Source: Nephromyces sp. MM_2019 (Eukaryota; Apicomplexa; Aconoidasida; Nephromycida). Taken from it: DNA of 30,106 nucleotides. The stretch covers positions 43,394-73,499 of the forward strand of contig JADHZB010000873.1 in assembly GCA_015657535.1 (NCBI GenBank). The letters are read 5' to 3'. Below are positions 22,805 through 30,106 of this stretch, piece by piece. The notes below the pieces were generated by a model. The model was not told where the DNA came from, searched no databases, and saw only the letters and a program-made list of their open reading frames with translations. Positions within the stretch are counted from its first letter, which is position 1; every line of letters begins with the position of its first letter. The translations under genes were made by a program, and so were the position numbers.

Positions 22805-24317
22805 ATTATATGTGCATGGGCTGTGATATGCTTTTGTATCAGCTTGGAAATCTCCGATAATGTGTGTGTGCGTGTGCGTGTATAAAGTGTGTATATAAAT
22901 ATATTTAGGATGTATCTCCAGGATGTATATAATGCGTAAGTTTGAAATGAATATAGTGTATGCATGTGTGAAAATGTATATATTATTTGTATTATGAATG
23001 AATATATATTGTGCTTGTATACTAGTGAAGATATTTTGTTATAATATGTGTGTATACAGTCACCACACACACACACACACACACAAGCACACACATACAC
23101 TACATACACACCATACACACGCACACACACCTATTGATGAAATGTCTATCAAATTATGAATATTAATCTAATTACCCTCAAAGCCATCTAAATACATAAG
23201 TTACTTATTTATTTAATCTACATGCATGTACACAGAAAAGCACACACACATATATATATACTGAACAAATTTATACACACCATTTCTAGCTTTCTGTTGA
23301 CTCTATCACTATATCATGTATGCACGAAACAAATGTGAAAATATCAAATATTATATATTAAATATATATATATAAGAAATCTTGATGATTTATACTATGC
23401 CTATAACTACACAAAATACATGTTTTTTATCCAAATTTTTCTAAATATCAAAATTAGTAAACAATACGTGTAGATGATCATATATACAAATAAAACGAAG
23501 AACAGGAATATATATATATATATTAGAATTTTGGTGAGAAATCTATTTCATCTTTTCGTTTACTAAGCATTTTATAAGCTTTATATATATATATATATAT
23601 AAAGTATATTATATGTATACATAATTTAATTTCCATATATGGAAATTACTTACAAATTTCTTTAATGATAAGTAAAATAATGAATTTGATTTATTTTGTT
23701 TAGATATACTGTAATTATCATTTCTGATTTTTACTAAGCTCAAAAAAGATGCCTAATTATTATAACATTACTTCCAGATATAAAAACAATAAAGAAAAAC
23801 AAAAAAACACATAAAAATATACACACAAAACATTTTTAGACTAGAATAGATGTATATTAATAGATGCATATAATTAAACAAAAGCATCTATAAATTTACA
23901 CCTTAATGAATAAGATTATTTCTTCTCACACAAAATATGCACACATCATATGCACAAGCTTAAATCACATATCATATATCACACACTTCATACATGACAA
24001 ACATACATCACACACACATATCAACAAATAATAATGTAATATAACATAGTAGGATTACAAAATTAAGTTTTTATTTTTTAAGAAAATTAACTGAATCATT
24101 TTCACTTTGATTGTGATTTTTTTTTAATTTTTTTTAAATAAGAAAATTTCTTTCCGATTAATTTATTTGAACTTTGGTTCATATACAAAAAAAAAACATT
24201 TATATTATAATCTATGTAATTTCTATATGTGTGTGTATGTTTGTGTAACAAAAAATTATTATAAAGTGTCTATATTTTTTTTTTAATATTTGTATTGGCT
24301 GTATTTATTTTTGATAC

Positions 24318-24640
24318 TTATGTTTTTGAGTGTAATTTATTTTTCCATGTGTGTATATAATATAATCTTTTCAGATATTTTTTGTGTGTGTGTATGGGAT
24401 GTTACTTTTAAGTAAAATTTTGTGTACTTATGTGTATGTTGTCACTTTTGAGTGTATCTCTGATGTGTGTAATGCTGATTCTTTATTGAATATATTTTCT
24501 GTATGTGTGCTTATTTTTGAGTATAATATTTTTGTGTGTATATGGAGCTATTACTTTTAAGTATAACAGTTGTTGTGCATATTGGAGTTTTTATTTTCGA
24601 GTGTAAATTGTGTGTGTGTGTATTTATGAGATGGGAAGGC
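24318..24640. repeat. Degenerate 40-bp tandem repeat
   Basis: The core motif TTACTTTTRAGTRTAA recurs near 24322, 24402, 24442, 24511, 24551 and 24591. The spacings are about 80, 40, 69, 40 and 40 bp, that is one unit of about 40 bp with a missing or shortened unit. A TGTGTGTAT stretch separates most cores. Confidence 0.7.
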
Positions 24641-25539
24641 TTATTTTGGGGAGTTTGCTTTTAAAAGAAGTTTTAATATAATACATTGGAAAAGTAAAAA
24701 CATGAATAAATTAAAATAAAATAGTGGTTTTAATTACACAGCATACATATTATTCATGTCTTATATATGATTTGTTTGCAATCTTGTTTATATTAAAATA
24801 TATGAAAAATTCACAAATCTTAACTTTTTTATGTGATAAAATCAATTTATATATTTCATAACTGATATGAGTGATAACTCACTAGTATAAATAAATTTAC
24901 TAACTTAATTTTCATGCTACGTTTTTATACTCCTACTTAACACATTTATAATTGAGTATAATTAATGTGTAAATTATGGGCGAGTGTGTATTATAATTTA
25001 TGAATAGGTGTAAAATATTGGTATTTGTTTCAAAAACGTGAAAATATATAAAATATGTGTGAGCATGTGTTTTAAAATTGTGAAAATATTTATATGCCTT
25101 AATGTATAAATTATTGGAAGGTGTGTGTATTAAACATTGAATTACATAAATGATTGGAATAATGACTTAGAAAATGCTCAAGATTGTGTTAGTGTTTTCT
25201 AAAATTACAAGCATGTATAGTTGTAGATTAATGTTGAAGATTATAGTGTATTATAGAATTAATCTCAAATATGTATAACGAGTAGGTTGACTTGCAAAAA
25301 ATCCTAGAAATATGCGACAATAATCGAGTGTTTTTCAAATATGTCAAACATTAAAAATAAGCATAAATTTAAAAAAATTAACACTGTTATGTGCACAGTG
25401 TGTGTGCAAATGTAAAAGTAACCTAAAAGTTATGAAGGTGCAATATTTGGTTAAAGCCATTTACTATGTTTACATCAATGCTAAGAAAAAACCCTTTATA
25501 AAAATAAGCCATTAAAAAGCAAACTAACTTGTGCACACA

Positions 25540-25672
25540 TACATATATATAACACACATTTGATATATATACACATACATACACATACCCCCACACACTT
25601 ACAAGTCCCCACAAACCCACACACAGAATAACACAAAACACATACACATAAAAAGCTATCCACACATATGAG

Positions 25673-25706
<34 letters not shown>

Positions 25707-25790
25707 TACTCACACACACACACACACACACACAAATACACACAAATACATATATAAACAGACACGCCCATGCACACACTTCGAGGAAAA
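25540..25790. repeat. AC-rich repeat tract upstream of TMED
   Basis: About 250 bp of ACACAT and ACACAC units, with the purest (AC)n part at about 25678-25735. The long minus-strand frames through it encode only Cys/Val/Tyr runs and are not genes. It ends about 100 bp before the TMED start codon. Confidence 0.9.
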
Positions 25791-25892
25791 ACATACATGT
25801 ACTTATGTCTATATGATTTAATAATTGTTACATCAATACTTTCATAAAACTTAGATAAGAAAATTTCATTTTACATATGAATTTGAAATAAT

Positions 25893-27744
25893 ATGCAAAA
25901 ACATAATAATATCTCGAATTCTATTGGTGTGTATAGCTTACACATTTTATTACTATTTTTTACACTTAGAAATGTGTGTATTCCCGCTGAAGGAATCGTA
26001 GCTGAAATAAGTCCACGTGGAGAGGAATGTTTTATGTTTCATCTCTTACAAAACCAGGCCTTAGAGGGGTAAACACGCACACACACACACATACACACAC
26101 ACTTATAAACACATATATACAACACTTATACACACACCACACATTCAGACAGACAGACAGACAGATAAATACACACACACAGATACACACACACACACAC
26201 ACAGATATACACACGTACACATAGCTCTGCAAGGGCATATACACACATATAATTATGGTATTGTAGCTATTTAAATAAATTTACATATACAAACACATGA
26301 TTATCCCTTGCATATACACAGTATCACAATAAGCAGGCATATACAAACACCATCACATTCTACATAACCTTTACATAAATGCACACTCATTATACATTAA
26401 CCATGCCTACACACACACTATATACTCCCGACACAAGCAGACACACACTATACTCAATCTTCATACGACATATCCATAAGCAAACACACCCCGCCTATAC
26501 ATATATATGAACAATAGACACACCCATACATATTTACAGGACACACACACATAATTGACACATGTATAAACAACATCTACCCACTTACACAACACATGTA
26601 TATATTTAAACTATCCCTCTCCTCTCTTTTGTATAATTATTATTTAAATGACATACGTTGATATATTTTCGCCCTAATTTCCCCCGCCTAATCATTTCCA
26701 TTAACCCCCCCCCTAGCTACCATACAACCCCCCTGCAATCAATCCTCCCCCCCTTCCACACACATAGCTCCTCCCTCTCCGCCACACACCTCCTACCTCC
26801 CACACAGTAACCTCCTTCCCAAACACATATTTAGGTCCTATGAATTTTATGGTAAAAATCTAGACACTATTTCAAGTGGTTTGAAGGCCTACATTTTGGA
26901 GGGCCAACTCGACAACCATAATATCATGAAGCAAGGTATAAAGAGAGCAGTTGAATTGAAAAATAGAGATTTCTTAGAATTTGTAAGTGTGCGTGTGTAT
27001 ATATTATAATTATTTACAGACATCTATAAGCACAGTATAACAATACATATTAGACACAATTTGCTGGATCCTATGATTTAGTATACATACACACACTGGC
27101 ACTGTTTGGGATGCACATATACACCCTTTGAAATTGTTTGCCACAACTTTGTGCAACATCACATATACCACATATATACACATGCAATTTAATCTACACA
27201 CACACACACACATCCCACATAATTTATATATACACATACACACACCGAATAATACATATATGTATACACGCATCAAGTAATATATATATATATATACTCC
27301 ACATACTCGATATATATATATAACCCATTAAACTCTCCTTACATATATAACACTCTACTCCCCTTTACATACACACATCATTCAAATCCTCTACACACCC
27401 CTCATCTTTACATAGGCAAACAATACAGGCACACATTTATTTTGTATAGTTAACAAGGCCCCCATAGCTCAGTATATTAATTTTGATATACACATTTTAG
27501 ACGATGTATTTAATAGCATAAACCATGAAGTAGCTACAATTTCTGACACAAAAATGTTACAAAAAATGACTATAAAATTAAAAAATAAAGTAACTAATAT
27601 TATCACTCAACAATCAGGACAATATTTAAGGTATACACACACTCTGTGTAGGTTGTATGGGAAGGGGGGATGTGTATATACATGTGTGTATGTGATTATA
27701 TATATTTGGATATACATTGCTTATTTTTCTAAATATCGTGTCCA

Positions 27745-27785
<41 letters not shown>

Positions 27786-27942
27786 ATATATGAACAGATT
27801 AAAAAACTATGAAACAATGATAAGCACAACTAATAGTAAAATGGTTTGGTGGACATTTATACAGATAGCTACAATTATTGGTTTATTTGCTTTTCAATTA
27901 ATTTATATGCGTTCGTTTTTTGAAATCAAAACACTTGTTTAA
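25893..27942 (+). CDS. p24/TMED (emp24/GP25L/p24) family cargo receptor, 4 exons
   Basis: Exons: 25893-26068, 26835-26982, 27416-27630, 27798-27942. They give 684 nt, 227 residues, with all phases closed and a TAA stop. p24 proteins are type I membrane proteins of COPI/COPII vesicles that help sort cargo between ER and Golgi. Residues 1 to about 30 form a signal peptide with hydrophobic core LHILLLFFTL. The GOLD domain follows, with the disulfide-type cysteines C46 (GEECF) and C118 (HLFCIV) and the strand INFDIHI. A helical region comes next, then a transmembrane segment (about 196-217, starting VWWTFIQIATIIG) and the short tail RSFFEIKTLV, with the FF signal and a final Leu-Val as in other p24 tails. 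No KKxx signal is present. The first exon is too short as an open frame (58 codons) to stand out; the ATG at 25893 was chosen because it reads straight into the GOLD domain. The p24 subfamily cannot be settled by eye. Confidence 0.93.
26073..26230. repeat. (AC)n and (CAGA)n repeats in TMED intron 1
   Basis: An (AC)n tract begins a few bases after the donor of exon 1. A pure (CAGA)5 run sits at 26146-26165, followed by more AC repeats. All lie within the intron 26069-26834. Confidence 0.95.
26681..26820 (+). other. C-rich polypyrimidine block before TMED exon 2
   Basis: Runs of 5 to 9 C (26681-26685, 26705-26713, about 26728-26733, about 26747-26753) and CCTCC clusters lie just upstream of the acceptor at 26834. 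This composition is unlike the other introns, which are A/T-rich before the acceptor. The minus strand carries matching G runs. Confidence 0.75.
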
Positions 27943-28597
27943 AACATTTATTCAAATTCAATATAATTTTCCTACACACACACACACTCCTTATAATATA
28001 TATATAATGAGATGTGTGTGTATATATATAGAGTGAGATGAATGCATGTATCCATATATATTGAGATGAGTGTGTATATGTATATATATAGTGAAATGAT
28101 ATATATTTATAGAAATTATATATGTGTGTATATATTGTGTGAATATGTGCATTTATGTATAGTGTGATATATGTATTTGTGTGTATGTATTTATGTATAG
28201 ATATGTAGGTGTGTATGCATAAAGTAAATAATTTATAGATATATATATTCAGATGTGTGTATGCTGAATTATATATATATATATATATATACAATGTGTA
28301 AGTGTGTGTAGATGTTTAGTATTACTTTGTATAATTAGTACTATGGCTTAGTCGTGTGTAATACAAATGATTTTCCTTACTCATCATTATTATAATTTAT
28401 GGGTATACTTTTATCTACACACATTTCATCAAATATATATACTCAATTTACATACAATTAAAAATGTGTAAATGGAGGTAAATTATATATACAATTAAAT
28501 ATAAATAATTAAAATGAATATAAATGTAGAGTATTAAGAATTTGAAAGTATTTATGGACTTTTAATTATATAAAACGTTACTCTCCTTATTTGACAT

Positions 28598-28682
28598 ATG
28601 TGTGTGTGTGTCAGTGTGCGTGTATCAAGTGTGTGTGTGTGTGTCAGTGTGCGTGTATCAAGTGTGTGTGTGTGTGTCAATT
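28598..28682. repeat. 33-bp tandem repeat
   Basis: TCAGTGTGCGTGTATCAA followed by (GT)n recurs at 28611 and 28644. A third partial copy starts at 28677. The period is exactly 33 bp, in nearly perfect copies. Confidence 0.85.
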
Positions 28683-28843
28683 GTGTGGAAATTAAATAAA
28701 CATTTCTTTGCTAAAATTGATGATTGTGTGTGTACTGGGTCAGAATAAAAAAAAAATAAATTAAGCCCCTATTACACATGGTTATGTGTATAAATTAAAA
28801 GGTTCAGTCCAATCTCACCTAATCCTTTGTGTGAAATCCCCCC

Positions 28844-29050
28844 CAACATGCCATATATGTGTTTATCGTGTGTAACCTCCCTCATGTGTGTATACACCTC
28901 CCACCAACATACCATATGTGTATGTGTAGTGTGTAACCACCCCCATGTGTCTGTACACCTCTCACCAACACACCCTATGATTATGTACACCTCCCTCAAT
29001 ACAGACCATATGTGTGTTTATAGTATGTAACACCTCGGCCCCTCCCTCCC
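28844..29050. repeat. 61-bp minisatellite beside the CIA2 stop
   Basis: CAACATRCCATA starts at 28844, 28905 and 28966 (in the last, CAACACACCCTA), with exact 61-bp spacing. A shorter partial copy begins near 28998. Units contain GTGTGTAACC, CCCTCATGTGTG and TACACCTC. The array ends about 10 bp before the CIA2 stop, so it is probably transcribed as 3' UTR. Confidence 0.85.
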
Positions 29051-29060
29051 CATGTGTGTA

Positions 29061-29897
29061 TTATTCAGGATCCTCTATAGCTGCTTCAACCATCTTCTTA
29101 AGAATAGGATTTTCGAGGGCTGCAGCAGCCCTCTCTTTATCATTCATCAAACGATTTAAATTGAGTTCATCTGTGTGTGAATTTTTTGATAAAAATAAGT
29201 CAATTTTATAGGCTGACCCTTCAAACTCAAACTCTAATTTTCTACGTATACTTAGCCCTATGAGAGAGGCCATTGAGCACCCAGTATTAGTGGGTGTAAA
29301 TGTTATTTGTATAACAATATGTGTGTTTGGACTCCTATATATATATACTGAGTCAGGTTGAAGTACACCCAATTCAACTAAGGGGGAAGGAAAATAAGTA
29401 AAAATGAATTTTAGGGGGGGGAGGGGGTGGAGGTAGTGTGTATATATGTGCTCGATTGTGTATAAATATGTGATATGTAGGTGTGTATGAGTGATTGTAT
29501 GTTGTATTTAGGGGTATGTGCAATTGTATGTATATGCTGTATTTAGGAGAATGTATTTTATATTTGTGTAGATGATTCAATTATATGTGTATTATATCAT
29601 ATTTAAATATGTGCGTTTTTGTGTGTAGATGTCATATAGTGTATTCGCTAGGTGATATAGAAGCAAGTGTATATTTAATTTTGTGTGTATTATATACATT
29701 ATATAAGTCATCAATAATAAATTACAATGAGGTCAATTAAAAATTATTTGTATGAAAATATGTATGTGTGTTATGTGTAAATAGAATTCAAATTTACCAA
29801 GTGTATATTGTGGGAATTCAGGATCCTTTATATACTTTAATGTTTCGTACACATCCTCCCTTATTATTTCTAATTCTGTACTATCTGAATCATCCAT
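29061..29897 (-). CDS. CIA2: CIA2/MIP18 family cytosolic iron-sulfur assembly protein, 2 exons
   Basis: Exons (minus): 29897-29798 and 29377-29061. The 420-bp GT-AG intron has phase 1, giving 138 residues with a TAA stop. CIA2 (FAM96/CIAO2, AE7 in plants) joins CIA1 and MMS19 to deliver Fe-S clusters to cytosolic and nuclear proteins such as DNA polymerases and helicases. The conserved path is clear: YETLKYIKDPEFP, LVELGVLQ, ITFTPTNTGCSMASLIGLSI with the reactive Cys, then NDKERAAAALENP near the C-terminus. It is shorter than human CIAO2B (163 residues) at the N-terminus. The frame stays open upstream of the chosen ATG back to a TAA, with no other Met, so a 5' exon with the usual NPxIY-type leader may be missing. 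The family call is firm; the start is less so. Confidence 0.92.
29412..29430 (+). other. G-run cluster in the CIA2 intron
   Basis: Runs of 8 and 5 G plus shorter G pairs lie about 35 bp upstream of the exon 2 acceptor (sense strand C-rich). It is a C-rich polypyrimidine tract before an acceptor, like the one in TMED intron 1. Confidence 0.7.
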
Positions 29898-29937
29898 ATT
29901 TTGGTAATGAAATTTAGGTAAATCTAATTTTGGAGAG

Positions 29938-30106
29938 ATGTATGTGTCAAATTATTTTATATATTCAACTCTATATAAATATAACCCTAATATATATATC
30001 AATATATATATTGTAGGTGGGCGTTACACATTTAATGGTATATGTTATAAAGAGATGAGTATCTTGAAGCTACCTGAAAGCAGTATACACACACATATTA
30101 ATATAT
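29938..30106 (+). CDS. Possible 5' end of a Kelch-like protein, cut by the window edge
   Basis: From the ATG at 29938 the frame is open to the end of the window (56 codons). The first 24 residues are Tyr/Ile/Asn-rich and come from (TA)-rich DNA. They are followed by IYIVGGRYTFNGICYKEMSI, which fits the start of a Kelch blade (hydrophobic strand, GG, then a Tyr-containing strand). Alternatively, 29941-30016 is an intron (donor GTATGTGT, acceptor TTGTAG) and only 30017 onward is coding, with a possible donor at 30083. It would be divergent from CIA2, with start codons about 40 bp apart. The identification is tentative. Confidence 0.35.
   Translation, partial: MYVSNYFIYSTLYKYNPNIYINIYIVGGRYTFNGICYKEMSILKLPESSIHTHINI

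Larger units (their letters stand above)
22805..25892. other. Intergenic DNA between the CCCH and TMED genes
   Basis: AT-rich DNA with an (AC)n run at 23061-23130, poly-T stretches near 24110-24140, a degenerate 40-bp repeat array (24318-24640) and an AC-rich tract before TMED. The plus strand is TG-rich from about 24220 to 25250 and AC-rich from about 25530 to 25790. I see no conserved coding sequence. Confidence 0.55.
27943..29060. other. Convergent intergenic region between TMED and CIA2
   Basis: Both genes end here. The first 370 bp are (TA)- and (TG)-rich. 28320-28590 is plain AT-rich DNA, followed by two minisatellites (28598-28682 and 28844-29050). I see no coding sequence; the frames through the minisatellites are repeats of one short peptide. 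Confidence 0.6.

Noticed and set aside
24437..24490. Hydrophobic peptide MLSLLSVSLM as a distant signal-peptide exon of TMED with a phase-matching donor
   Set aside because: It lies in the 40-bp repeat array, would need a 1.5-kb intron, and the in-frame ATG at 25893 supplies a good signal peptide without splicing.
28795..28825. GGTTCAGTCC, resembling a tRNA T-loop
   Set aside because: No acceptor-stem pairing, A box or anticodon arm could be found upstream.
28844..29050. Regular 61-bp spacing as a CRISPR-like array
   Set aside because: There are no distinct spacers: the whole unit is repeated. The DNA is eukaryotic and no cas genes are present.

Overview
The window is nuclear DNA of an intron-rich, strongly AT-rich eukaryote, probably a protist or alga. 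Every convincing protein is split by GT-AG introns, the standard code fits (TAA and TGA act as stops), and introns and intergenic DNA are full of (AC/TG)n and (TA)n microsatellites. I cannot place the species. The mitochondrial/plastid-type MSH1 (MutS fused to a GIY-YIG nuclease) is typical of plants and is known from scattered other protist lineages, so it does not settle the lineage.

I rebuilt six spliced genes by hand, using family conservation and reading-frame phase at each junction; five are complete and the CCCH start is uncertain. From left to right: a TATDN1-type TatD hydrolase (+, 105-3477, 8 exons); MSH1 (-, 9686-3569, 10 exons, 1179 residues); eIF3 subunit L (-, 15514-11260, 9 exons, 566 residues); a small tandem CCCH zinc-finger protein (+, 22149-22804); a p24/TMED cargo receptor (+, 25893-27942, 4 exons, 227 residues); and the cytosolic Fe-S assembly factor CIA2/MIP18 (-, 29897-29061, 2 exons). 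A possible Kelch-like gene starts next to CIA2 and runs off the right edge. TatD and MSH1 are convergent with 91 bp between stop codons.

Between eIF3L and the CCCH gene lies a gene-poor zone (15.5-22.1 kb). It holds a higher-GC relic of a retrotransposon Gag-like frame (18890-17790, minus). This frame has seven in-frame stops and no frameshift, and every stop can be explained by a C-to-T change. A weaker relic sits upstream of MSH1 (9747-10141, plus). Several minisatellites with clear periods (33, 40, 42, 61 and about 84 bp) lie in introns and flanks.

The genes share no pathway: they are housekeeping functions (DNA metabolism, organelle genome maintenance, translation initiation, RNA binding, secretory traffic, Fe-S assembly). 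The most interesting items are the complete plant-type MSH1 with altered ATPase motifs, the invasion of its exons by in-frame (AC)n encoding Thr-His tracts, the duplicated splice acceptor in TatD, and the transition-only decay of the Gag relic. I found no RNA genes, CRISPR arrays or complete mobile elements.
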